From: Datisca glomerata | Taxonomy: Eukaryota; Streptophyta; Magnoliopsida; Cucurbitales; Datiscaceae | DNA: 64,000 nt | Direction of reading: 5' to 3' | NCBI GenBank assembly: GCA_003255025.1 | Contig: QANY01008720.1 | Coordinates: 1,948,605 to 2,012,604, forward strand | Part shown: piece by piece, positions 23,635-35,647 of the stretch | Position numbering within the stretch: the first letter of the stretch is position 1 | How the letters are laid out: the number at the start of each line of letters is the position of its first letter | Made by a program: the position numbers and the translations under genes | Notes under the pieces: generated by a model | Told to the model about the DNA's origin: nothing | What the model saw: only the letters and a program-made list of their open reading frames with translations | Database searches by the model: none

Positions 23635-26547
23635 TTTGGCATCAGTGGGAAATGAAGATCTTCCTAAAAAAATCAGTAAAATTCAAGCTTGTTACAGTTG
23701 CAATGGTGAATACTAGAGCAAATCTTGGACAGAATGGAAGCCATGAAAAAGGCTCCATCTAAAACATTACCAGGAATTTGGTGGAAGCAAGTGAAGGGTA
23801 GAACACAGTTCTGATAGTGAATGCAACAGTTCAACAACCTCACAATGGGGTCGATACAGTTGTCCTCCTCTTGTTGGAAAAGATGAAATACCTTACCAAG
23901 AAGATTGCTCAGCTCAAAAGGGGAAGTAGATATGAAGAGAAAACTGGTAAGAGAAGGGAGTGCTCTTCCAGATAGCGACATGCCTTTAGCCACGTTAAAG
24001 ATAGAAGGCATAACTACAGCCTCACACCAGATCAACCCGCCAGAGAGATCAAAGAACACAGTTGTGACGTGCTTTGTAGCCCACATGGAAGTAGTTCCAC
24101 GTAATGATGTAAGAAAGGAAAACGAAGTGGGTAGAGACTCTGAGCATTCGCAAAACCACTCACGTCATTCCTGTCGAACTGAAAGAGTTCCTGGGAGAGG
24201 GTCAATGTCACAGATAGGCTAAAGGAATCAGTTTACTACATCGATGGGAAGGATCCCCTAACTCAACGATCACAGCTGAAGATGAAGATGGCGAAGAGGA
24301 AAAACCAACACCAGTATTGTGATTGTCATAGATATTATGGGCACAAGACATACAATTGTTGGAAGCTCAAGTGTGAGCTTAAGTCCCTAACAAAGCAAGG
24401 CTTTTTTTAATGAGTATATGGTGTAACAAGCCAGTAAAAAAATGAGGACAGGCCTCAAGAGGTGAGCCCAGGGAGACGAGTAGTGGATGTAATTCATGAG
24501 GGAAAGTATAGTGGAGGAGTAACCTCCTCAACCATGAAAGGGCACCTAAGAGTTACCCACCTTCCTGTATTTTCATTGGCAAAGACACTAAAGGTTGAGC
24601 CTAGCCTTAAGATAGAGTTCACGGATGAGGATATTGCTGGTATACATTTCCCGCGCGATGATGCCTTGGTAATTTCCTTTGATGTGGTCAATTGCTTGGT
24701 CAAACAAATTATGATGGACACTAGAAGTTCAGTAGACATAGTCTTCCTCTCGACTTTGAAAATGATGAGGATAGGTGAATCACAAATGACCACATGTGAT
24801 CTGGAGCTTGTGGGATTCAACAACTCAGTCACCAGAGCAATTGGTAGTGTACTTCTGCCCGTAAAGGTAAAGCTAGTCAATCTAATGATAGAGTTCTTAG
24901 TGGTCGATGAAAATTCAACCTACATCATGATTATAATAAGAACATGGGTACATGCAATGGATGAAATTTCCTCTTCCTACCATCAGAAGCTCAATTTTCA
25001 AACTTCAGAGGGAATATGAAATATATGGAGATCAGGCGGTGGCTAGGAGCTGTTACCTCACCATCTTCACAAAAAAGGGATAGCAATAACAACAACATGG
25101 AATGGTTTAGACCTCAGATGCACCACTAATTTAAGAAACAGTAAAGGACTCAATCTGTCTGGCAGACCTCAAAAGGGTCGTGAGCATGGGCCCAAACCTT
25201 AAAGATCCGTTGAGAAGCGAGTTGATCACCTTTTTGAAGGAAAACTAGCAGACTTTTGCATGGAGGTATCAAACATGCCTAGGATTGACCCATCTATAAT
25301 CTCTCAGAGGTTAAAGGAGACCCATCCCATAAAATTTTCAGACAGAAGCTGAGGAAATTTGCCTCTAACAGGAATGAAATCATGAATGAAGAGGTCTGCA
25401 GGCTATTGGATGCGAGGTTTATGAAAGAAGCACACCACGCCCAGTGGTTGGCCAATGTGGTGGTGGTAGAATAAAATGAAAAGTTGAGGGCTTGTATATA
25501 CTTCATTGACCTAAACAAAGCCCAAAAGATAGTGTCCATCATTCGAAGATAGATCTACTGGTGGATGCTTAGTAGGGCACGAGATGCTCAGCCTCATGGA
25601 TGCCTTCTCAAGGCACAACCAAATAGTTATGCATCCCATTGATCAAGAGAAGACATCTTTCATGTCTGAGAGAGGGACTTACTACTATTGAGTGACGACA
25701 TTCAGACTAAAGAATGTAGGAGTCACCTATCAATATCTGGTCAACAAAATGCTTCAAGAGTACTAAGGAATGATGATAAAGGTGTACATAGATGATATGA
25801 TTGTTAAATTAGTCCAGGTAGAAGACCACTGTCAGACCTAAAGCATGATTTTTGACATATTGAATAAATAAAGCATGAAACTCAATCCGTCAAAATGCTC
25901 TTTTGGTTTGTTATTAGGGAGATTCCAAAGATATGATTACAAGGCGAGGGATTAAGGTAAATCCCGATCAGATCAGCATGATACTAGAAATGGTCACACC
26001 TAAGACAATCAAGGAAGTACAAAAATTGAATGACACATTGGCTTAAAGTACCCGGACAAGTGTTTGCCCTTCTTTAACGTAATGTGAAACAATAAGAACT
26101 TTGGGTGGGATCAAAAGTGCAAGGAAGCATTCGTAAACTCAAAGAAGTATATGATGTATTCGCCTCTTCTGTCAAAACCCAGGGAAGGTGAGATGCAGTA
26201 TCCATATCCCGCAGTATCAAGAAACATAGTCAGCTTAGTCTTGATTAGAGAAGAGGGAAGTAATCATTGGTCGGTGCATTACGTTAGTAATGTGCTTTTA
26301 AATGTCGAGAATAAGTATTCTCAAATTGAAAAGTTAACTTTTTGCCTCGTCACATCCACAAGTAAAGCTCAAACACTACATCTAGAGTCACACAATAGCA
26401 GTAAGAACCTCCCATCCGCTCAGATCTGTTCTGTACAAAATGGAAATGTCGGGTAGACCAATGAAGTGGGTTGTGGAGTTGGGAAATGCACTCGTTGTCT
26501 TGTGTTGCAATCAAGGCACATGCACTCGCTGACTTTATGGTAGAGAT
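23635..26547 (+). pseudogene. Tat-like Ty3/gypsy gag-pol, broken
   Basis: After the primer-binding site come a shortened gag with a CCHC-like segment (YCDCHRYYGHKTYNCWKLK) near 24,310-24,370, then a protease-like segment at 24,462-25,019 and a reverse transcriptase from about 25,370. The protease segment keeps the family's FLVVDENSTY block but has DTRSS where DGGSS is expected. The reverse transcriptase shows EWLANVVVV-like sequence and YIDD at 25,785-25,796. Ty3-type RNase H follows at about 26,100-26,450. The ALADFMVE stretch that links the two RNase H domains of Tat elements is cut at 26,547 by the solo LTR. Stops and frameshifts are frequent. Confidence 0.85.
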
Positions 26548-28363
26548 TGTTGGAATTATGTATATAAAGTAGGGCGTAATGACTATTTATGAGTAAACAG
26601 TTATTTTTTTGACATTTATGTAATACTGAATTTTATGAATAAATGAATTAAAGTGTGTTTATAACTTACTTAATTCCTGGAACTATTTTCAACAAAAGAA
26701 GAGTAAAGACCGAGTGGTCTTCCAGACAAAATGTTTTAAGATAGTTTATAATGTTATTCGCAGTCTCAGGATCAACTGGACAATCGAATCAAATTACGAC
26801 TGTTAGGTTGAACCAAAGGATGTTAGTCTCGGGATATGGGAGTGGACACTAATGGTTGACCTAGACATGTTATGAAAGATATTGAATAAACCAGTAATCA
26901 ATTAGTTTAGAGAAAAACCGTTTATCTAGCTCTAAATCTAATTGTTACACCTTAAGGGCGTTTTTATAACTACATTAATTCAGAGGTGAATACGAAACTT
27001 GATTTAGGTACTTGTGATCTTTGATATGCCAAAGGAGGTGAGTTCAAATTGCTGAACAATACATCGGTTGTTGGGACTGCGATTTAACTATATTAGAGTT
27101 GCATGATTCACTAATATAGAATTCGTGGTTAGATTTCAAAAGTAACAATATCACTTTATGCTTTACTGATGAGTGTGTGAATAAATAAACCGAGTCTGGT
27201 ACTCGATGACATGAGTCATTGAATAAGACGTGGTGATCTATAAGAGGCATTTTACTTATATGTTTTTTTTATTTACAGTCAATAAAGGAGTTAAGAAAAT
27301 AATAATTAGAAGGGTAAAATAGTAATTTTATATCTCGTTCTTGTTACGGATATTCATGAAAGACAATATCATAAAAAATTTTATGGACCGTGAAATATAA
27401 ATGTTCATTTGTACCAACAGAAAATGTAGCGCGCATTAATCAAAAGTTTTATCGGCATCAGGCCTATAGTGAAGTCATACGATGTCGGGATTAAATCGGT
27501 CATAAATTTATGAAGATCAATTAACCTGGTACTTGAATCTCATAGCTTTATTCATGTGAGTTCATTCAATCTCAGGAATAGCTCATAAGGACATGAATGA
27601 GAAACAACAACAGTTGGACCAAAAACGTGTTTTGGACCAAGGTATACTTCCCGAGCCCCATATGAGATGGATGTCACCACTAAATTAGTGAAAAGAAAAT
27701 TAATGTCAAATTAATTATATTGTTATTTTCTAATTTTTGGATCATTAGTAAATAAAAGAAATTAATTAATTAATTGATATGGATCAATTTAATTTATCAA
27801 TTTGGACATAATTTTGGCTCTAGGGGAGATGTAAGAATCATATATAAGAGTACAGGGAGAGGAAAAAAATTCGGCTTTATCATATAAGGGATTGCATCTC
27901 TATCCCTAACCATATCCCTAAGTGTGTTAATCATAGCAGAAAGAGGTTTCTCTCTCCTCCACACTGAGTTGCGGCCAATTTTCACAATAGGGGAAGAGAA
28001 AAATTTTGTTTTTCTCTTTCAACAGTTGTTTTGAGAGCTCACACTCAATTCTTATGAAAATCCTTGAGAGATTTACTTCTAACTCTAACGAATGGTTGTC
28101 GGTGCAAAAATCAATTACTATCTCTGTGAAGAACGAAGAACGCGCGATAGAAATTGGATCCCACCAAATCAAAAATTCCCCATTAATTGAAAAGGTATAA
28201 ATTGTTTATGTCTCTTCTCGATACATTTATACAGTTAAGCATATTCGTTAGTTTGTTTCCAATTTAATTTGATTAAATATCTATTTAAATTTTTTTAATA
28301 TTCTAAATATGAACAAATCGTGATTCATTAATTTTTCTTTGATATTTAAAATCTCATCCATTA
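26548..28363 (+). mobile_element. Solo LTR of the minus-strand copia family
   Basis: It starts TGTTGGAATTATG and is the inverse match of 21,457-23,313 over its whole length. No internal copia sequence flanks it, and gypsy coding sequence lies on both sides. Flanking pentamers GAGAT (26,543-26,547) and GATAT (28,364-28,368) look like a duplication with one mismatch. The right terminus is mutated: CCATTA where the family has CCAACA. Such solo LTRs arise by recombination between the two LTRs of a full element. Confidence 0.88.
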
Positions 28364-28998
28364 GATATGACACCAATTCCCCAGAAGGATGAGGGGATTG
28401 ACCCCGAGTAAGATGTCACAAGAGATGACATGGCAGACAAAGGCCTGAATAAAAAAAACCTCTGACATGGTTAGGACATCGTATGTGGACATTTCTACAA
28501 AAGCAGGTGGACACGAAGCAGAACAAATCCTCAAGATCCCAATGAGACTACATCAAAAGGGCAATACACTTCGGTTCAGGACATCGAACAACAAAGCTGA
28601 GTATGAGGCTTTACTTGCGGGTATGAAACTAGCTAATGACTTTGCGTTAGAGAGTTCAAAGGTATTCAGTAACTCTCAACTGATAGTTAACTAAGCTAAC
28701 GGAGACTTCCAGGCCAAGGATTAAAGGATAAGGGCATACCAGAACCGAAATCTAGAGAAGACGAATTCTAAAAATGCTTCATAGAGTAGCTACTCAAGAT
28801 AGAGAACAGGCAAGCATACTCTTTGGCAATATTTGCTCGGCCATTGGCACATAGATGAAGAGGACAATCCCGGATGGATTTCACCCCTAAATCAGATGAC
28901 CGAGCCTAACTGGATTGACTCTCTTGATGGTTACATATCATATGGCATACTCTCGGAAGACCGTAATGAGGCCATGAAGCTACGGATGAAAAACTATT
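28364..28998 (+). pseudogene. Tat-like gypsy second RNase H, truncated
   Basis: Gypsy sequence resumes after the solo LTR. At 28,467-28,694 the frame shows YVD and NNKAEYEALLAGMKLAND, the archaeal-type second RNase H of Tat elements. A further open segment at 28,833-28,998 contains YGILSEDRNEAMKLR, which lies just before the integrase zinc finger in this group. At about 28,999 it switches directly into the 3' flank of receptor kinase 1. The integrase and 3' LTR are absent. Confidence 0.82.
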
Positions 28999-29159
28999 AT
29001 GAATCTCATTATTTTGGAGGAAAAACTTTCTTCATTATTAGAAAAGGGAACAGATTCATTCTGATTTATTTCTACACATAGTACATGTTACGTACAAACT
29101 CTTCATCAACAAGTTTAAGAACAATAATCATTGCCCAACAGAAAAATGTTAAGAAGATA

Positions 29160-29199
<40 letters not shown>

Positions 29200-29200
29200 C
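29160..29200. repeat. (TA)n(CA)n microsatellite
   Basis: A run of A, about 11 TA units and four CA units lies about 45-80 bp past the stop codon of receptor kinase 1, probably in its 3' UTR or just beyond. Such tracts vary in length between individuals. Confidence 0.9.
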
Positions 29201-29242
29201 CAACAACATGAATTAAAATTTTCTAAGAAGTCTATATGTATA

Positions 29243-32200
29243 TTATCTTGCCATAGGTTGAGATTGATTAACCATAGTAACAGAGATCATTTCAATGGAA
29301 TCTGGTACTTCAAGAAGGCTGTCTCGTTTTCCAGATGATTCTGGTGTCAAACAGCCCTTTAGCTCAGCTACCACTTGATTCATACTTGACCTTTTCTCTG
29401 GCTCCATGTTTACACAGTTCATCGCAATTTCCACAGCTCTCCAAAGAGAGTTTAAATTATAGTCTCCTTTTAATCGCGGGTCAATTATATTTTTAATATC
29501 TCCATTTGCAACCATGGAACTCACCCATTTAGTTATGTGAATCATGTCCACTCCTTGGTTTCTTGATACTACCGGTCGACATGTAATTATCTCCAGTAGT
29601 GCAACTCCAAAACTATATACATCACTTTTCTCGGTTAGTCTATTTGTCCTGTAATAGCTGCAAGTCCAAAAATTGAGATCAACTTTTGAAAGATAACATT
29701 AACACCGTGAAAATTATGAGGAAATGACACAATTTAGTAGTACTTGAAAATGGGTATCTTACTCGGGATCAAGGTAGCCAGGAGTGCCAGCTACAACCGT
29801 TGAGATATGAGTGCCACCTTCATTTGGGATGATCTTTGACAAGCCAAAATCAGCAAGTTTTGCTTGGAGATTCTCAGTCAACAATATGTTTGTTGTTTTT
29901 ACATCTCTGTGTATAATTGGTGGTTGGCAATTGTCATGCAGATACTCCAATCCTGCATTTACAAAGTTTACATATTGTTTCCTTTCAGTACAAATAATTA
30001 AAAACAACTAAGAAACTTTAAAAAGATTTATTTAAGCTTAAAGAACCTTGTGCTGAGTCGGTTGCTATTCGAAGTCTGTCTTCCCAAGTTAGGATCCTTG
30101 GACTACTCTCTGTGTATGCGTGCACAATTGAAATGGCAAAAAAGAAAGAAGTTAATCTTTGTTTTGGTATACTAGAAAGGACAATAAGTTAAGATTAAGT
30201 TGTAGTTGCAAAAAACCTGAAAGGTGCTCTGCTAAGTTTCCTTTCGCCATATATTCGTAAATTAGACCAATATTAGAACCCTCATTGAAATACCCAACAA
30301 GATTTGTCAGATTTCTATGGTGAACTCTCATTAGAAGCTTTACCTGTCACTTACAAAGCAACATATTAAGTAATTGGTGAAAATGAGTTAGCATAATTCA
30401 GATACTTCAAGTGACTCTACTGAGTTAAAGTAGCATACCTCTGCTAGGAACTGCTGATAACCTCTTTCAAATTGTTGTTCACTTTGAAAGGTTGTGGAGA
30501 GTACTTTTACAGCCACTTGAAAGTCATCTATGAAACCGTGGTAGACTGTTCCGAATCCTCCTCTACCAAGAGTTCTCTTAAAATTATTGGTCATCCTCAC
30601 TACCTCAGAATACGAAAATTGTCGTCTCTTTGTTTCAAAGGAATCAGGCGCTTGAGTGCTACCTCGCCCTATAGACTGAATCTCCACATAAGATTCAGGT
30701 CCGGTAACGTTTTCTTTCGGATTTTGGGTCAATGTATTACGTCTCTTACAAATATATATTATAACGACAATGATGATGACAATGAAGAAAAATCCAACAA
30801 CCGCTGCAACTATTGAGATAACAATGTTGTTCTTCTTCTTCTCATTCTCTCTTGGTGAGCATGAACTGTCTGTACATACATCTAGCTTTGGATTGCCTGC
30901 AACACTACATCATGAAATACAATCCACGAAAAATCAGTCATTTTTGCTAATCCAACCAGCTGCAGTCTGTTTGATAGTGCTTCCGGCTACATTTAGACGA
31001 AAGCTGGAAAAAGATGGAAAAGTAAAAAATTCATCTGTTTACACAAAATAACAGACCCTAACAATAATGAACCATCTTTGGATCTTCTAATGAGGCCAGC
31101 CGGAATTGAACCATTGAGCATGTTGTTCTCCAAGTTTCTGCAAAGAATGGGAAGGCATAACAACTCCTTTTTATTGAAAAAAAATTATATGCGTATACTA
31201 TACCAAAGTCTAGAAACTTACAGGACTTTTAGGTTTACCAATCCAGACAAGAAATCAGGAACTGGTCCTGTTAAGTTATTGTTTGACAAGTCCCTGAAAT
31301 GACATAATTCTACTTATGAACTGTCAACTAGCATTGTGGCCGTCAAGTTCTTAAAGAGATGCTTACAGAGTTTGTAGAAGTGTTAGGCTGGATATGTAAG
31401 GAGATATCAAACCAGTCAACCCACTTGATGACAAGTTCCTGATTTCAGATTATAATGGATATATGTTTAAACAAGCGTTAATCAATCACACATAAACACG
31501 AATAAACATTACCTTTCTCAAAAGGCATTGAATATAAAGCTTACAAGGATGTGATTCTAGGCGGATTATCATCGCTACAATTTAGACCATCCCACGAGTA
31601 TGCCTTTGGGAAGCATGGATCACTTTGCCAACTCTTCTTTACTCCATACGTTGACTCTATGTTCTTGATTGCATCCACTAAGTTTCCATTTGCATATAAG
31701 ATTCAATCGATATTTAAATTAGAATTTAAAAAGTAGACATAAAAAGAAAAAAGAGAGCATACCGTCGCCTTTATATGTTTGTAGTGCCGAGAAAGTTATG
31801 GATGTATAGAACTCCATAGCATTAATGATTGGAGGAAGGGTTGAATTGTCAGTACTAACAAGTGAGATTTTATAGGTTCCTCCATCTAAAGATGATGTGC
31901 TGTAGATAGTGGTTGTGGTTAAGTATTTAGGAATGAGAGGTCCGAACCAAAGCTTCCCATTTACGAAGATATCAAATGCCCTGGACTGGTTGGCTTGAAG
32001 CTTTACAACTTCAGCAAAGTACATGTATATATAGTATTTAGTACTTGTATCTTCTGGTTGATAGGAGAGATCCATCATACTGCTACCATCTTTAGGCGTG
32101 GCAGCCGTACTCTGGATAATGGATGGAATTTCATAATCATCATAGGGATCAACGTTAAACGGAGTACTTAAACTTGTCCAATCAGAGCTGTTCTTCCTTG

Positions 32201-33048
32201 ACCATATGCGATCATATACATCAGAATCAAACCTGAAAGGAATGGTCATCGAAAAAGATCAGCCGAAGCGAACAGAATATGAAATTGGCGTGTCGATTGA
32301 ATAAGTGGCATAAGCACATGACTAACCTGATTGAATAATCATAATTGGAACCTATATCCAACCGGTACCAAAGATTTAATGATCCTGTTACAGTCTTGTA
32401 AGTATCACTAGGCAGAGGCCTAAACTCAATGGAAGATATGAATGGGGTTCCTCGGCCTGTCTTGATGAGACAGAGATCAACTCCATTTCTTGAAGGGATG
32501 TGTATGAGGTCATAGAAGTAACTGAAGTCTTCCTTAGCTATTTTGACAGTGCGCCAGTAATCAGCTTCGAAATAGAGATCAAATTGGGGTGGCTGATTCT
32601 GCCCATCATAATTACCGTATGAAAAACTTGCTCGGATCAAATACTTGGTGCCTGTCTTGACATTTACGTTGTAACAGTTCCTGGTTCCTTGTGGAAAGCT
32701 TCTGAGATACCAATAGTGCTGCCGATGGGTGTCCCTGAAACTAAAACTTAAGTTCTTGCTTTCACCACTGTCAATGTAGGCCGCATCCGAAATGTACTTG
32801 AGGTTTGTATCATCTTCTGTATAGCTTTCATTTGCCGGTAGCCCACAATCCAAGCTAATGAAGCCTAAAAATAAAGAATGACAGAATCTAAATATATGAT
32901 AAAACACAGTTGATTGAAAATGACTAATTAACATTTGCAGGTTGAGATAAGCTTAACTACCTGTTTGATACTGAGCTTGGACAAGAATTAAAACAGGAAG
33001 ACAACCAATAAGAAAACCAAAGATTAAACCTTTCAGTTGTCCCATCAT
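29243..33048 (-). CDS. Malectin-like LRR receptor kinase 1 (LRR-I subfamily)
   Basis: Single-pass plasma-membrane receptor Ser/Thr kinase, 904 residues predicted. Exons, minus strand: 32961-33048, 32327-32864, 31763-32232, 31545-31677, 31367-31438, 31222-31293, 31057-31137, 30439-30904, 30217-30343, 30047-30109, 29763-29952, 29243-29657. All junctions are GT-AG and all phases join without a stop. Order: signal peptide ([15 protein letters not shown]), malectin-like domain (exons 2-3, from ISLDCGLP), leucine-rich repeats (exons 4-7, two of exactly 72 bp), transmembrane helix near [16 protein letters not shown], kinase. The kinase has [28 protein letters not shown] and ADFGLSK, so it is an RD kinase. 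The subdomain VIII glutamate is aspartate here (DPDYY, formed across the exon 11/12 junction). The relatives named IOS1 and SIF act in defence and growth signalling; the ligand here is unknown. Confidence 0.93.
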
Positions 33049-33609
33049 CACCCCTCTTGAGGGTCTCTATCTATTTGCTAATGACAAAAATACGGAGGAA
33101 AAACCATCATCTTTGGGCTTATATACATAATATGCTTTCATATAATTAGGAAGGAACATAGATTAATTTAATCAAAGTCAACTTCTTCTATGGCAGAAAT
33201 TCTCTTACAATACGGCTGATGTGATAAATATTTATTATTCTCACATACCCAATTTAGCTTAGTCGTTGTTAGGATGAATAATAATAATCCAAATTGCGAT
33301 AAATCATTTTTCTAATACCCAAAGAGTCAAAGGCTTAATACAACTGGATCAAGTTCATTTTTGGCATAGTGGATTGCCACCAGAATTTCCTTCACCTATT
33401 TTTAAAGGAATATATATAAATATATATATTCGTGTGTTCATGTGGCAGTGGTAGCACACTCCAGTTGATATCAAAGCTATGAACAATCTTGATTATATTC
33501 CTTTTAAATTATACATACATGGTCATTAGAAAACATGTCTGAACTCACTTCTTCTTTGTCAACTGTACATAATACAGTAGTTTCAACCTGAGAAGCAACA
33601 TAGCTTATA
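33049..33609 (-). promoter_or_regulatory. Promoter of receptor kinase 1
   Basis: A TATA box (TATATAAG on the minus strand, 33,118-33,125) lies about 70 nt before the ATG. Blocks shared with the promoters of the other copies run to about 33,410. Beyond that the sequence is AT-rich, and pararetrovirus-like coding starts near 33,610. Confidence 0.7.
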
Positions 33610-35647
33610 GTTTATCAGGATATTAAAGAAGACTTAGATAAATGGATTATACTTAAGGTTAAACCAGAAATCATTTATAAAATCGGAACATTTGATTTCA
33701 CCAGTAGAAAAATAATTAAATCTTTTGAACATACTATACCCTTACAAAATAATGATGATATTGTTTATCTATTGCATGTTCATGATTTGTATCATTTCAT
33801 GCATAAATACAAATATGTGCATATAGGACTTGTACAAATTGCTTTTAAGCCTTTGACCTTACTTGGTCAAAATATCAGTATTCAATATACCATTCGAGAT
33901 GGACGGTGCATCAACTGAAAAGCATCTTTCATGGGAGCTATTGAAACTAACTTATCTCATGAGCTTGTTTATTTTAATATTTACTCGAATTTGAGTGTTT
34001 CTCTCTCTGACAGTAATCTTTCTAAGGTTTTGGAACTTATAATTATTTCGCATGGTTATGAGTACTTTCCAGGATCTCCTCCTTTTGCGATACTTTTCAG
34101 AATTCACCTAAAGTTTCTCTTCACCTTGAACCCTTACACCAGGAAGCAGAGTGAACAAGGCCATACTTTCCTCATTGATACCAACCTCTTCAGCAGTCAA
34201 GTAGCCATCCTTAAGATGATACCTTAGGAAGGAATTACTTTTCTAGAAAAATGGTGAATTCCTAACGTTGTGCCTATCGGACCCATCATTAGACAATCTA
34301 TCGAAGATGTTGTTCAAACTCAAGGATGTAACATATATCTTCGTTTTCAGAAACCTTTAACTAGAACTATTTCTAATACTAGTTATAGGAGTAATCTCCT
34401 CTATAACATCGATTTTCCAGAATCCTCTAGACTTTCCTACATCAGAATCTATCAATTCTGAGTAGATACCAGAAGCTCACATCAGAGGTATACATATATC
34501 ATAAAATCAGATATCTCATGCAGTCTATGAAACAGATATACCTAACAACATAAATCCCAATAGCCCTACAACTAGTGATATGCAATTCAATATTTAATGG
34601 ATTTTACACCTAATAGTGAATTCCGCAAGCACCTAAACCAGGATTTTATACAAGATAAATATCATGAATTTCGATTATGGTATTTTAGATCTCATACTCC
34701 TTAACAGTTAAAAACCCTTAAAGATTAGTATTATTACCACCTTTGAAAAACCCGGACTCTTAGATCTTTCCTAGAATGGTACTGTGACTTTTCCTATAAA
34801 GTACATACTCCTGATCAAGACTATTTAAACGTCTTAACAGGAATTCAGAAGAATTGGATAACAACAACTGGTAAGCTTTTTCAAGCTGTTCATCCTCCAC
34901 TGTTATCCTCAGAGCTTGTTCCTAGCAATGATAGCACCAAACTGTCAGTTGTCTCCCCTTACGTCAAGATTTTTGAACAATACAACCAGCAAGAAACCTT
35001 AAAGGTTAGAGACATTGTACATTTAACCAAACAAAATAATTATATTAACATTTGCCTCCAAACCGTAGGTAACCAACTTACCCGTATTAAGGAACAAGTA
35101 GATAACATATAGGCTAAAATTGAAGAGTAACAGGACAAAGGTCCAGAAAAACCCAAACCCATTAACCTTCATCCAATCACTATCAAGTCTCCTCTTGAAG
35201 TTCATAATTTCAAGTTAAAATCCACCAAGAAAGAGAAAGACTTTATGGTCACTCTTATTGGACGCATAAGTGACTGAAAGATCAGTGAGTCAGAATCATC
35301 AGGACCCAAATCTCCAAAACATGTTAATATGATGAACCAGGGTGATTCATCTCTATCTGTAACAAATGATGATAATGATGAGTATGCTCTTTCCCAAATT
35401 CATGATATACAGAAAAACTTTGATGATAGTATCAACAAACTTACTTACTCTAAGTCTACCCGGCGTATGGCTTTACTTGGACCTGATAAATATTATTATC
35501 CTAGACCTATCCCACAAGACATTTTGTATGAAGAAGACTTCACTCACACTAAAAAATAATACCATGGAAAAACTATCTATGAACGAAAAATAGATGGTAA
35601 AACTGAATATCAGATCTTCGAAAGCATACACCACATGATAATGTATG
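33610..35647 (+). pseudogene. Endogenous pararetrovirus-like relic: movement protein and following ORF
   Basis: Fragmentary open frames on the plus strand resemble the movement-protein region of endogenous Caulimoviridae. In 33,610-33,918, HIGLVQIAFKPLTLLG and an IRDGR block match the 30K-type movement-protein core. It continues, after a stop, in 33,931-34,227. A later part (about 34,740-35,610) reads as the downstream portion of the same virus ORF, including a coiled-coil-like segment near 35,000-35,130 and a DKYYYPRPIPQDILYEE block. Several stops and frameshifts break it. It is cut at 35,647 by a gypsy element and continues in frame for a few codons at 43,131. No reverse transcriptase of this type is present. 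A movement-protein-bearing retroelement is the alternative. Confidence 0.68.

Noticed and set aside
23673..24086. 137-codon minus-strand frame
   Set aside because: It is antisense to the gypsy gag region and has no domain of its own.
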